Below are positions 8,410 through 16,879 of a stretch of DNA of 64,000 nucleotides, piece by piece. A program made the translations under genes and the position numbers. Numbering within the stretch: the first letter of the stretch is position 1; every line of letters begins with the position of its first letter. This DNA comes from Larkinella sp051857545 (lineage in GTDB: Bacteria; Bacteroidota; Bacteroidia; Cytophagales; Spirosomataceae). The notes beneath the pieces were generated by a model. That model did no database searches. It saw nothing but the letters and a program-made list of their open reading frames with translations, and was not told the DNA's origin. The DNA is taken from assembly GCF_051857545.1 (NCBI RefSeq), contig NZ_JBPZHB010000009.1, forward strand, positions 186,001 to 250,000. Direction: 5' to 3'.

Positions 8410-9855
8410 ATGAGAATTTCTCCCCTTCTGTTTGCAACCGGTTTGGTTGTGACAAGCTGTACCGTGCAAGACCATCAAACCCCCGACACGTCGGCGGTTC
8501 AACTGAAAACCCGGTCCGTTAACCCTTCGCTTGTCAAAACACTTCCCGGTTTTGAAAGCCTTTCGGTGTTCCCGCTCATCAGCAGCGATGACAAACTGGA
8601 CGAATCGCCCGATTTTGTTTTCGGTGCCCAGCCCGACGGAGCCGGTTTGTTGAAAAACCCCAACGGTGAAGGCTTCATCCTGATCAACAATCACGAAATC
8701 CACCAGTCGGTTTCGCGGGTGTATCTCGACAAAACCTTCAAACCCGTCAAAGGCGAATACATCGTCGATTATGAAGGAGGCCAGTGGCGGTTGTGTTCGG
8801 CCACGTTGACCACGCCGGAAGAACATGGTTTTGGCCCGGTATTCCTGACCGCCGGTGAAAGCGGGGCCGAGTCGATGGTACACGCGATTGACCCGCTGGG
8901 TTCGCCCGACAAAAAGAATAAAAACCGGGTGTTACCCGCGTTGGGAAAAGCCAGTATGGAAAATGCCGTACCGCTACCGAAAGACGCTTTTCCCGGAAAA
9001 ACCGTCATCATCATTGGCGAAGACGATTCAAACGGCCAGGTACTGGCTTATGTGTCTAATTCGGTTGGTGATTTGCAAAATGGCAAACTCTACTTTCTGC
9101 GTCGGATAAATCAAAATCCGGTTGAAACGGACATGGTCGCCGGGACGATCTACGACATCGAATTTGTGGAGGTTGATAACGTGGCGGCCTCGACCGGGGC
9201 GCAGATCGCGGCCCAGTCGGTGGAGAAAAAAGCCGTTCAATTTGCCCGGGTTGAAGACGTCGACTACCGCAAAGGGGGCGGTGGTGAGCGCGGACGTGAG
9301 TTTTATTTCACGGCAACGGGGGTCAGCCAGGCCGACAAGAAAACGCCGGTAACGGGCAAAACCATGTGGGGCCGCGTTTATAAAGTAAACCTCAACGAAA
9401 ATGATCCGCTGAAAGGCACCCTTCAGGTCATTGCCGACGGCAGCGTCGATCCGGGCAACAACATCGTGAACCCGGACAACATATGCGTTACGGAAAACTA
9501 CGTGTACATTCAGGAAGATGGCGACTCGTATTACGCCGACAACAAGCACGACGGGCGCGTGTGGCAATATTCAATGGCAACGAAGGAACTGAAAGCGGTT
9601 CTGGAAATGAATCATCGCCGGTCGGACCCGACGTTCAACAGCAAATACAACTCCGCGAACAACCAGCAGCTTAGCTCCTGGGAATACGGAGCGATGTATG
9701 ACGTTTCGAAGTTAACCGGCGTCCCAAACACCTTCCTGCTCAATCTGCACCCGCACACCTGGCAAAGCAACAGCTACGCCAATCCGGACGGTAGCGGTCT
9801 GAGTACCAACAAAGAAGGAGGTCAAGTTGTGATTTTGCAAGGTTTACAGAAATAA
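8410..9855 (+). CDS. PhoX-like (DUF839) secreted lipoprotein
   Basis: The 481-residue protein begins with a lipoprotein signal ending in VTSC (Cys17), so it is anchored to a membrane and exported. The body resembles the PhoX/DUF839 beta-propeller family: GFILINNHE near 95-103, repeated Gly/Asp-rich strands, and the late segment DNICVTENYVYIQEDGD, as expected for a Ca/Fe-dependent phosphatase propeller. True PhoX hydrolyses phosphomonoesters in the periplasm; whether all its metal ligands are present needs alignment. It is followed by a strong terminator and then the di-heme peroxidase gene. Confidence 0.7.
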   Translation: MRISPLLFATGLVVTSCTVQDHQTPDTSAVQLKTRSVNPSLVKTLPGFESLSVFPLISSDDKLDESPDFVFGAQPDGAGLLKNPNGEGFILINNHEIHQSVSRVYLDKTFKPVKGEYIVDYEGGQWRLCSATLTTPEEHGFGPVFLTAGESGAESMVHAIDPLGSPDKKNKNRVLPALGKASMENAVPLPKDAFPGKTVIIIGEDDSNGQVLAYVSNSVGDLQNGKLYFLRRINQNPVETDMVAGTIYDIEFVEVDNVAASTGAQIAAQSVEKKAVQFARVEDVDYRKGGGGERGREFYFTATGVSQADKKTPVTGKTMWGRVYKVNLNENDPLKGTLQVIADGSVDPGNNIVNPDNICVTENYVYIQEDGDSYYADNKHDGRVWQYSMATKELKAVLEMNHRRSDPTFNSKYNSANNQQLSSWEYGAMYDVSKLTGVPNTFLLNLHPHTWQSNSYANPDGSGLSTNKEGGQVVILQGLQK

Positions 9856-9867
9856 AAAGCCTGTCTT

Positions 9868-9909
9868 CGACAACCCGCCTGCCATCCGACAGGCGGGTTG
9901 TCGTTTTTT
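9868..9909 (+). terminator. Intrinsic terminator after PhoX-like gene
   Basis: Arms CGACAACCCGCCTG (9868-9881) and CAGGCGGGTTGTCG (9890-9903) pair perfectly around an 8-base loop, followed by TTTTTT. The loop side shares the CCCGCCTGCCA word with the repeat at 2678-2700. Confidence 0.92.
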
Positions 9910-9929
9910 CAATTTATCATTTTCCGGGT

Positions 9930-11759
9930 ATGAAAAAAACAGTCGGTTTATTTGCCGGAGCGGTCGTGGTCAGTATTCTTTTATTTGGCTGGATTGAAAA
10001 ATCGTCGCGGCCCGTTCAACTACCAAAAGACCGGGTTCGCCAGCACTTTACACAGGATTTGGACACCCTGGAACGGCTTATTGCAGGTCGGCTTCTGCCG
10101 CTGGCGGAAGCGTCGGCTCCGGTCGATAGCCTCCGGCTGGCCTTCATCGATTGCCGTCAGCGGTTTAAAAAGCTGGAACATTTTACGGAATATTACCTGC
10201 CCGGAACCAGCCGGTTGATCAACGGAACACCCCTGGATGAAGTGGAAGTAGAAGAAACCAAAGCCTTCGAACCCGCCGGTTTTCAGGTGATTGAAGAATT
10301 GCTCTTTGCGGAAGCTACCATCACCGAAAAGCCGGAGCTGGTTCGGCAAATTCGGAATCTGCGGAATCAACTGGCCCGCATCCGAACGGTCTGGACAGCC
10401 ACGGAACTCACCGACGCCCACGTTTTCGATGCGTTACGGCTGCAGGTTTTTCGGATCATGACGCTGGGCATTGCCGGTTTCGACACGCCCCTCTGCCGAA
10501 CCGCCATGCCCGAAGCGGCATCATCACTGATTAGTTTGCAGTCCTATCTGGCGTTTTACCCCGGTACTGACTCCTCCGATGTACTGAAAAACCGCCTTCA
10601 GGAAGCCGCAACCTACCTGACTACCCATTCCGATTTCGACGCCTTCGATCGGGCGCATTTCATCCTGACCTTTGCCAACCCGATTTCCCGGGAACTGCTC
10701 GCTTATCAGAAAAAGATTGGTGTTCAACCGTTTACGGATGTTCGGACCTTGCGGGCCGATGCCGCCACCTTGTTTGAACCGGGAGCGTTCAACGCCGATT
10801 TCTGGGCGCCCAACGCCGACATGCGCACCAACCAAGCCAAGGTGCTGCTGGGCGAAAAACTGTTTTCTGACCCGATTTTGTCGGCTACCAACACCCGCTC
10901 CTGCGCCAGTTGTCACCAGCCCGACAAAGCCTTTACCGACGGTTTACCAAAAAACACGACGCTGGCCGGTTCGGGTCTGGTACTGCGGAATACGCCGACG
11001 ATTATCAATGCGGCTTTACAGAACAGCCAGTTTTACGACATGCGTTCCCAAACCCTTGAAAACCAGTCGCTCGATGTGGTTCATAATGTAACCGAAATGC
11101 ACGGTTCGCTCGACTCTGCCGCCCGAAAATTGCAGGTCAGTTCCGATTACGTGAAGCGGTTTCGGCAGGCTTTTCCCCAATCCGATGGCCGAATCAGCCC
11201 GGTGCAGATTCAAAACGCCCTGTCGGCGTATGAACGCTCACTGGTGCGGCTGGATGCGCGTTTTGACCGGTATATGCGGGGCGAAAAGGCAGCAATGAGC
11301 CTGGAAGAAATCAATGGCTTCAATCTGTTTATGGGCAAAGCCAAATGCGGCATCTGCCATTTCATGCCGCTTTTCAACGGAACGATTCCACCCGGTTTCA
11401 CAAGAACCGAATCCGAAGTGATCGGCGTGCCGATTCACCCCAAATCCCGGCAGATTGATCCCGATTTAGGCCGTTATGCCCTGACCAAATTGCCTTCGCT
11501 CAAGTACGCCTTCAAAACCCCGACCGTTCGCAACACTACGGCCACGATGCCGTATATGCACAATGGGGCGTTCCAGAACCTGGACGAAGTAATTGATTTT
11601 TATGACGGCGGAGGTGGTCACGGACTCGGCATTGAACTCGAAAACCAAACCCTGCCTACCAATCGGCTTGACCTGAGCAAATCCGAAAAAAGCGCGCTGC
11701 TGGCGTTCCTGAAAACCCTGACGGATTTACCCACTTCCCTGAAACACGAAGGGCTTTAG
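9930..11759 (+). CDS. Di-heme cytochrome c peroxidase with N-terminal imelysin-like domain
   Basis: This 609-residue protein has an N-terminal membrane/signal segment (about 4-21). Residues 35-270 are helical and resemble the imelysin-like module often fused to such peroxidases in Bacteroidota. The CcpA/MauG core follows, with heme c sites SCASCH (Cys325-His329) and KCGICH (Cys473-His477). CCP enzymes reduce H2O2 in the periplasm using electrons from small cytochromes; MauG relatives oxidise protein side chains instead. The late motif TPTVRNTTATMPYMHNG is characteristic of the family. It follows the PhoX-like gene but sits behind a terminator, so it is probably a separate transcript. Confidence 0.9.
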   Translation: MKKTVGLFAGAVVVSILLFGWIEKSSRPVQLPKDRVRQHFTQDLDTLERLIAGRLLPLAEASAPVDSLRLAFIDCRQRFKKLEHFTEYYLPGTSRLINGTPLDEVEVEETKAFEPAGFQVIEELLFAEATITEKPELVRQIRNLRNQLARIRTVWTATELTDAHVFDALRLQVFRIMTLGIAGFDTPLCRTAMPEAASSLISLQSYLAFYPGTDSSDVLKNRLQEAATYLTTHSDFDAFDRAHFILTFANPISRELLAYQKKIGVQPFTDVRTLRADAATLFEPGAFNADFWAPNADMRTNQAKVLLGEKLFSDPILSATNTRSCASCHQPDKAFTDGLPKNTTLAGSGLVLRNTPTIINAALQNSQFYDMRSQTLENQSLDVVHNVTEMHGSLDSAARKLQVSSDYVKRFRQAFPQSDGRISPVQIQNALSAYERSLVRLDARFDRYMRGEKAAMSLEEINGFNLFMGKAKCGICHFMPLFNGTIPPGFTRTESEVIGVPIHPKSRQIDPDLGRYALTKLPSLKYAFKTPTVRNTTATMPYMHNGAFQNLDEVIDFYDGGGGHGLGIELENQTLPTNRLDLSKSEKSALLAFLKTLTDLPTSLKHEGL

Positions 11760-11764
11760 AGCGC

Positions 11765-11795
11765 GTTGTATCTTTCACGAATTAGCCTAAATTTG
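11765..11795 (+). promoter_or_regulatory. Candidate Bacteroidota promoter for DUF1801 gene
   Basis: TTGT at 11765-11768 and TAAATTTG at 11788-11795 are separated by 19 bases, matching the Bacteroidota TTTG-N19-TAnnTTTG pattern. The start codon lies 18 bases downstream. Confidence 0.45.
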
Positions 11796-11813
11796 GTGCA
11801 GTGAACACTGCGT

Positions 11814-12602
11814 ATGAACAAGTCTACCACGATCGATCGCTACATCTCCGACTTTCCCACCGAAACGCGGGAACTCCTTGAGCAGGTTCGGGAAACCATC
11901 CGGAAAGCCGCACCCGAGGCCGAAGAGACCATCAACTATGGCATGCCGACGTTTACGCTGAAGGGTAATCTGGTTCATTTTGCGGGCTACAAAAACCACA
12001 TTGGCTTTTATCCGACTCCATCCGGCATTGAAGCCTTTCAGGAACGCCTGTCGGTGTATAAAGGTGCCAAAGGCTCGGTTCAGTTTCCGATTGACCAACC
12101 CATGCCGCTGGCTCTGATTGCTGATATTGTGAAATTCAGAGTGTCCGAAAACCGGCAACTCGCCGAAGCAAAACCGAAAAAGAAAACAGTTGCCCGTACT
12201 CCAAAGCTTTCCGATACGGAACAGGTTACGGAGCATATTCAAAAACTCGACCCGAAACGGGGCCCGCTTGTCGAGTCGATCCGGCAATTGATTTTGAGCA
12301 CCGACCCCGACATTGGCGAACGGATCAAGTGGAACAACCCGAGTTTTTATTACACAGGTGACATGAAACCGTTCGATCCGAAGGAATACAAACGGGAACT
12401 GGCGGTTTTCAACCTCCATAAAGGGAAAATCATGCTGGTTTTTCCCAGCGGGGCCAAAATTACAGACCCCTCCGGATTACTCGAAGGAGCGTATGAAGAC
12501 GGCCGACGAATTGCTTTTTTTACGACACAGGAAGATATTGACGCAAAAGCAACCGCATTGCAGGCCGTGATCAAAGAATGGCTGAGGCTGGTGGAAAAAT
12601 GA
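11814..12602 (+). CDS. Tandem DUF1801 (YdhG-like) protein
   Basis: The 262-residue protein holds two copies of the DUF1801/YdhG fold. The first (about 5-120) has the typical EETINYGMPTFTLKGN and HIGFYPTPSGI segments. The second (about 140-258) is a diverged copy with GERIKWNNPSFYY and GKIMLVFPSGAKI. A Lys/Ala-rich linker near 118-132 joins them. The fold is iron-chaperone-like (frataxin relatives), but no biochemical role is settled. It is cytoplasmic with no signal peptide. The gene ends 10 bases before the convergent end of the gene at 12613. Confidence 0.8.
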   Translation: MNKSTTIDRYISDFPTETRELLEQVRETIRKAAPEAEETINYGMPTFTLKGNLVHFAGYKNHIGFYPTPSGIEAFQERLSVYKGAKGSVQFPIDQPMPLALIADIVKFRVSENRQLAEAKPKKKTVARTPKLSDTEQVTEHIQKLDPKRGPLVESIRQLILSTDPDIGERIKWNNPSFYYTGDMKPFDPKEYKRELAVFNLHKGKIMLVFPSGAKITDPSGLLEGAYEDGRRIAFFTTQEDIDAKATALQAVIKEWLRLVEK

Positions 12603-12612
12603 ACACAGGGTT

Positions 12613-13287
12613 CTACTTCAACGCAAACCGATAGACCCGGTCGTAGGGATAGTTGGGATCCAAAACCGTTTTTTCGACGAATCGAAACCCATTTAAATCC
12701 ATCAACTGAAGTAAGACTTCTTCCGTGAATAACGGTCGACGGCATCCCTGGTGCTTTTGGCCATTTCGACGGGCGATCAACTCCCCAATAAACAGATAAC
12801 CGTTTTTTTTCAAATTGCCCCGAATGCTGGTCAGCATTTCATTGGAACGGGTAAACTCATGGAGGCTGTTTTCAATGATGATTTTGTCGAAGAACCGGCT
12901 GGGCAACCCGGTTTCCTGCTCACTCCCCCGAACCGGAATAAAAAACGCCGAACAGGTTCTTCCACCGATTTGATACAATTGCCGGATGGTTAACGAAAGC
13001 CTTTCAGGCTGAAGGCAAATCGGCTCAATATCCTGAAGATGAATGGTTAGGCTATCGACCATCATCGAGTAAATGACTTCCCGAACGCCCGAACCCGCCC
13101 CAATGCTGGCAATATTTTCCGTCTTCTGAAAATTGTAGACTCCCCGATAGCTTTTCAACATCCAGTCGATCGCTTCCTTTTTCGCATAATGCTTGTCCAA
13201 ACATTCATTACCCTCAAATTGAGCCTGCGAAAAGGGGCTAATCAGGAGTAGTAAGAAAATGAGATAGAATTGCTTTTCTACATCCAT
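12613..13287 (-). CDS. Exported methyltransferase-fold protein
   Basis: The 224-residue protein has a clear signal peptide (hydrophobic core YLIFLLLLISPFSQAQ, residues 8-23). A Rossmann-type SAM-methyltransferase pattern follows: IASIGAGSGVRE (about 62-73) as motif I, an acidic segment at LQDIEPI, then a strand FDKIIIENSLHEF (about 132-144) and a late strand GYLFIGEL. Methyltransferases need SAM, which is absent from the periplasm, so an exported copy is odd: either it does not methylate or the signal is a membrane anchor. Its first codons share 15 bases with the start of the broken gene at 13810. No neighbour suggests a substrate. Confidence 0.65.
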   Translation of the reverse strand: MDVEKQFYLIFLLLLISPFSQAQFEGNECLDKHYAKKEAIDWMLKSYRGVYNFQKTENIASIGAGSGVREVIYSMMVDSLTIHLQDIEPICLQPERLSLTIRQLYQIGGRTCSAFFIPVRGSEQETGLPSRFFDKIIIENSLHEFTRSNEMLTSIRGNLKKNGYLFIGELIARRNGQKHQGCRRPLFTEEVLLQLMDLNGFRFVEKTVLDPNYPYDRVYRFALK

Positions 13288-13310
13288 GGGTGCGGCTTCA
13301 TTGTTATTTT

Positions 13311-13810
13311 CTAACTATTATCGGTCTTATTCTCGCCAAGTCTTTTCTTTTCCTCTATCACTTCATCAATCATCAGCACGTCGTTTAAATCTTTCGGTCG
13401 TCGTGCCAAGATCTTTATTTCACGTAAGTCATTGATACCAATGAAACAAATTCGATGGCCTGCTTTCGTAATGAACTCCTGCGCTCGACTTCGGCAGTCT
13501 TCATAATTGAATCGAAAATGAACGCGTGTCATTATGTCGATTGGCCCCAGATCAATCCTTATAATTTGCGGTTTTGTAAAATCGAGTAAACCAATCGTCG
13601 CTGTATCTTCTTGACTATAGCCCAGATCCTGCAATACTTTCAATAATTTCTCCTTGTTTACATTAGTTGGTTGTAACATAAATCAGCGTCCTGGGTGAAA
13701 CGAACGGCCCCATTTAACAAGAGGGCAAGCCCACCAACCAACATATATTCTAACTGCTGTTTTTCGGCAGATGCTACAAATTGGAGAAAATCACTGTTTT
13801 CTACATCCAT
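13311..13810 (-). pseudogene. Frameshifted nucleotidyltransferase (AbiEii/DUF6036-like)
   Basis: Translation from the ATG at 13810 gives a nucleotidyltransferase N-terminus with YMLVGGLALLLNGAVRFTQD, then ADL, whose GG...R.T.DaD pattern is the polymerase-beta-type metal site. That frame stops at 13658. The rest of the protein (LQPTNVNKEKLLKVLQDLGY, to a stop at 13311) continues in another frame from 13679. One extra base near 13679-13681 would rejoin the halves into about 166 residues. It is therefore a pseudogene with a 1-base deletion, unless the sequence has an error. Such proteins are often toxins or antitoxins in two-gene modules, and a partner gene remnant precedes it. Confidence 0.75.
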
Positions 13811-13997
13811 GATGGCCTACTTATTCTAATTCTTTGCCCAGCTTTTGGCTGAAATCCTCCCAGTTCAATATAAATCCGGCGCATCTTTATATACTCCTCC
13901 CATCTCTCTTCCGGTGTCATTCGGGCATATAACTGCACCTGTTCCCTATGAGGGCATTCAGGTCTTTATAAACCGTGATCCTCTTCTTCTTTTCCAT
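13801..13997 (-). pseudogene. Frameshifted small partner gene of the nucleotidyltransferase
   Basis: From an ATG at 13997 the frame reads MEKKKRITVYKDLNALIG and then stops early. Shifting frame by one base within the GGGAACAGG stretch continues as EQVQLYARMTPEERWEEYIK, then MRRIYIELGG, to a stop at 13801-13803 that overlaps the start codon of the nucleotidyltransferase. The total length of 197 bases is one short of a whole number of codons. The overlapping start/stop and the TPEER...Y...R helix are what one expects of a small partner encoded upstream of such a nucleotidyltransferase. Both genes of the module are thus broken. Confidence 0.6.
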
Positions 13998-14030
13998 ACC
14001 TCAAACAACGTTAATTTCCACTAAAACACA

Positions 14031-14060
14031 AAAAGGACACCGCTGGAGCGGCATCCTTTT
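14031..14060 (-). terminator. Intrinsic terminator of nucleoside transporter gene
   Basis: AAAAGGA (14033-14039 region) pairs with TCCTTTT (14054-14060), with an inner CCGCT/AGCGG stem. On the minus strand the hairpin ends in a T-rich tract, 21 bases after the transporter stop. Confidence 0.75.
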
Positions 14061-14081
14061 GAAAATTTTAACACGGGAAGC

Positions 14082-15332
14082 TTACAACGGTCCCGTTACC
14101 AGTTCATCCTCAGCCGGTACGGTTTTCTTCCGGTCGTTGAACATCAGAACGAACAACACCAGCACCACCGCAGCAATGCCCGCCGGAACCAGCCAGACAG
14201 AGGTCCAGTCTACTTTGCCATTGACCGTATATTGGTCGGCTACGATTCCGGCCAGTTTGGAACCAATGCCCATTCCGATTCCGTAGGTCGCCAGCGTAAT
14301 CAGGCCCTGCGCTGAGGACTTGATGCGCTCTCCGGCTTTGTTGTCGGTGTATATTTGGCCGGTTACAAAGAAGAAATCGTAGCAGACACCGTGCAAAACG
14401 AAGGCAATGTAGAACATCCACTCGCCCGAACCAGCGTCGCCGTACCCAAACAATAGAAATCTAATAATCCAGGCCACCAAACCGACCACCAACATGTATT
14501 TAACGCCCAGCCGAGTGAACGCCAGGGGAATCAGAAGCATGAAAAAAAACTCGGAAGCCTGCCCCAGCGACATGATATTCTCAACATTAAAACTTTTCGG
14601 ATCGGCACCCGGGAAGGCAGCCTTGTATGCATCGGTCACCGACGGATTGGCCATCGCGTAGTAAAACGACAGTGGAATACAGATCAGAACCGACGACAGA
14701 AAGAAAATGGCAAACGAGCGGTCTTTCAGCATTTTGAAAGCATCGACGCCCAGAATCTGGCCAATAGACGCGCTAGCAGTAGCTTTGGGGGGCGTATGCG
14801 GCAGTGTGAAGGAAAACAAGCCAAAAAACAGCGCAGTGTACATAGCGATCTGGAAAATGGCTACCTGATCGCCTATTCCCAGGAATCCCACAATATTCGT
14901 AACGACGATCCAGGCCACGGTTCCCAACACCCGAATGCCCGGAAATTCTTTCTCCGGATTTTTCATGTGCTGCATGGCAATGGAGGTGGTCAGCGACATG
15001 GCCGGGGCAAACGTGATACAATAGGCTAGAATCTGCCAGAAAAACGAATCCGGATCTTTCTCCTGAATCAAAAAAAACAGAATGGCCGCACCGGCCAGAT
15101 TTAAAACGCCCAACACTTTCTGGGCGGCAAAATACCGGTCGGCAATAAGGCCGACAAAAAACGGCGCCACCAGCATCGCCAGCGAAAAAGCCAGATACGC
15201 ATTGCCGACCTGATCGCCGGTTGCGTTCAATTGGGTGAAAAGATACTTGCTCATCTGTCCGTACCAGGCTCCCCATACCGAAAACAGGAGGAACATCATT
15301 ACAGAGAGTTGAATGCGGGTTTTGAGATTCAT
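14082..15332 (-). CDS. Nucleoside:H+ symporter, NupG-like MFS transporter
   Basis: This 416-residue protein has 12 predicted membrane helices. The N-terminal pattern (LSVMMFLLFSVWGAWYGQM, then LAFSLAMLVAPFFVGLIADR) is that of the nucleoside:H+ symporter family, which brings purine and pyrimidine nucleosides across the inner membrane with a proton. The segment FPGIRVLGTVAWIV (about 131-144) is also typical. It stands alone with its own terminator. Substrate range cannot be judged. The start at 15332 gives the expected short cytoplasmic N-terminus. Confidence 0.88.
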   Translation of the reverse strand: MNLKTRIQLSVMMFLLFSVWGAWYGQMSKYLFTQLNATGDQVGNAYLAFSLAMLVAPFFVGLIADRYFAAQKVLGVLNLAGAAILFFLIQEKDPDSFFWQILAYCITFAPAMSLTTSIAMQHMKNPEKEFPGIRVLGTVAWIVVTNIVGFLGIGDQVAIFQIAMYTALFFGLFSFTLPHTPPKATASASIGQILGVDAFKMLKDRSFAIFFLSSVLICIPLSFYYAMANPSVTDAYKAAFPGADPKSFNVENIMSLGQASEFFFMLLIPLAFTRLGVKYMLVVGLVAWIIRFLLFGYGDAGSGEWMFYIAFVLHGVCYDFFFVTGQIYTDNKAGERIKSSAQGLITLATYGIGMGIGSKLAGIVADQYTVNGKVDWTSVWLVPAGIAAVVLVLFVLMFNDRKKTVPAEDELVTGPL

Positions 15333-15518
15333 TGGGTTACGTCAGGATTTGATGAATGCGTTCAAATTGGGTTACGCTTGCGGGTTTGAAGTTAATTGAA
15401 ATGCATTTAGCGTCAAATGTTGGTTGCATAAGTTTCAATCCGATCCAATTTTTTATCAATTCAGCCCTAATCTTTTACGTTTGATAAATACTTCGCAATT
15501 TTCATTTTTTGCAACCCT

Positions 15519-15526
15519 TACCTTTG
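15519..15526 (+). promoter_or_regulatory. -7 promoter element (TACCTTTG) next to a start codon
   Basis: TACCTTTG matches the Bacteroidota -7 consensus TAnnTTTG and ends only four bases before the ATG at 15531. No clear -33 TTTG is seen at the right distance. If real, transcription would begin at or inside the start codon, giving a leaderless mRNA. Confidence 0.4.
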
Positions 15527-15530
15527 GATC

Positions 15531-16655
15531 ATGAAACCGCTTTACTCGCTCTTAGCCCTGTTTTTTTTCACGACCAGCCCACGGGTTCAGGCCCAGAAGG
15601 TTGACCTTGACCGCTTTTATTTCGACGCCGGTTATCTGATTCTCCCGAAAGAACACACCCCCGCCGATAACCGCACGTTTGGCGTTCGGGTCGTGGGTTC
15701 CCCTTCGGTCGCTTCGGCCTATCCGGAATCGGCGATCTACGAAAAAATCAATTTATCCGGGTTTCAACGGGTCGAGAACAACCCAGCGGTCGGCATTACG
15801 GTGGAATTCGGGAACGTGCGGTTTGAGAAAAGCGAAACGAAAACCCGCACCGAAGAAAAGAAAGACAAAGACGGGAAGGTTACCGACCGAATCACGTATT
15901 ACAGCATGATCGTTCGGTATAGTTTCAGCGGCAATTACAAGGTGCTCGGCGCGCGCACCGACGAAAAATCGCTGAGCCGGAAGGAAAAAGAGAAAGCGAA
16001 GGAGTTACAAAGCAACCGGTTTTTGCAAACGGCCTCCCAAGCCGGGCCGGAAAAAAGCGTCACAACCAGCGGTTATTTTCCGTCTGAATTGTCATTTACC
16101 ACCGTCGAATACAAAAACTTGGCCGATGCGCGCCGGTATATCGAGCAAAACCAGCAAACGATTCGGACCGATCTGATTACGAAATACGTGACCGATGCAC
16201 TTGTTCGGGTGAATGAGGATGCTAATCGGTGGTATGGGTATGTGCCGACCCAAACGCGGGAATTTCTCTGGATTCTGGACTCCAAAAGCCACCCCGAATA
16301 CCCGATTCAGCAGGAAGCCATCAAAGCGGTGAAGGAATTGTCGAAACGAATGACCGCCACCCAGCCGATCGACCAGCTCGCCCGCGACCTGCAACCGGTG
16401 CTGGATTATTTTCAGGAGCTGAAAACCAAATACCCCGGCTCGGACAAACGCAATCAGAAAATGCGGTATTCAGCTTTTTATAACCTGATGGTTTTGAACT
16501 ATTTCCTCGACCGTCCCGATCAGGCGATGGAAGAAGCCGACGGCTTAATCAAGAATGGTTACGACACCAAAGACGGCGAAAAATACCTGGGCTGGTCGGA
16601 GGAGCTGAAGAAGATGCTGGCGAAACACCAAATGGTGTCGCGGCATGTGCAGTAA
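15531..16655 (+). CDS. Hypothetical exported protein
   Basis: I do not recognise this 374-residue protein. A signal peptide (LYSLLALFFFTTSPRVQAQ, cleavage near residue 22) sends it to the periplasm or outer membrane. Residues about 30-190 alternate beta-strand-like segments and a very charged loop (KTRTEEKKDKDGKV). Residues about 195-370 are helical and contain a TPR-like hairpin (SAFYNLMVLNYFLDRPDQAM). Two aromatic-rich strands (FYFDAGYLILP) follow the signal. No catalytic motif is seen. It is a single gene between the nucleoside transporter (divergent) and a composite repeat. Confidence 0.7.
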   Translation: MKPLYSLLALFFFTTSPRVQAQKVDLDRFYFDAGYLILPKEHTPADNRTFGVRVVGSPSVASAYPESAIYEKINLSGFQRVENNPAVGITVEFGNVRFEKSETKTRTEEKKDKDGKVTDRITYYSMIVRYSFSGNYKVLGARTDEKSLSRKEKEKAKELQSNRFLQTASQAGPEKSVTTSGYFPSELSFTTVEYKNLADARRYIEQNQQTIRTDLITKYVTDALVRVNEDANRWYGYVPTQTREFLWILDSKSHPEYPIQQEAIKAVKELSKRMTATQPIDQLARDLQPVLDYFQELKTKYPGSDKRNQKMRYSAFYNLMVLNYFLDRPDQAMEEADGLIKNGYDTKDGEKYLGWSEELKKMLAKHQMVSRHVQ

Positions 16656-16712
16656 ATTAGAGACAACTTTTAGTAGTGTAGGTTTAGATTTTATCTAATG
16701 ATAATGAACCAA

Positions 16713-16873
16713 TCAAGTGCCAGAGGCACGAAATGTTTGTAGCAACGACAGTAGGCCAACTCTTTTCTCGTGCCTTTAGGTACGTAACGATCAGGATTAT
16801 TGCGTACCTAAGGCACGCTTAAAACACATGGTGACTATTCTTACTACAAACATGTCGTGCCGCTGGCACTTGG
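16713..16873. repeat. Composite palindromic repeat element between convergent genes
   Basis: Outer arms CAAGTGCCAGAGGCACG, then AAATGTTTGTAG (16714-16742), pair with CTACAAACATGTCGTGCC, then GCTGGCACTTG (16844-16872), with two mismatches. Each arm is itself a small palindrome (GTGCC...GGCAC). Inside lies a second hairpin, CGTGCCTTTAGGTACGTAA against TGCGTACCTAAGGCACG (about 16769-16818). This nested structure fills the whole gap between the genes ending at 16655 and 16880 and looks like a dispersed, possibly mobile, palindromic element rather than a simple terminator. Confidence 0.75.
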
Positions 16874-16879
16874 TCGATT

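Noticed and set aside
16860..16872. TGGCACTTGG resembling a sigma-54 -24/-12 promoter
   Set aside because: It lies in the arm of a palindromic repeat between two gene ends, with no gene start downstream and wrong spacing.
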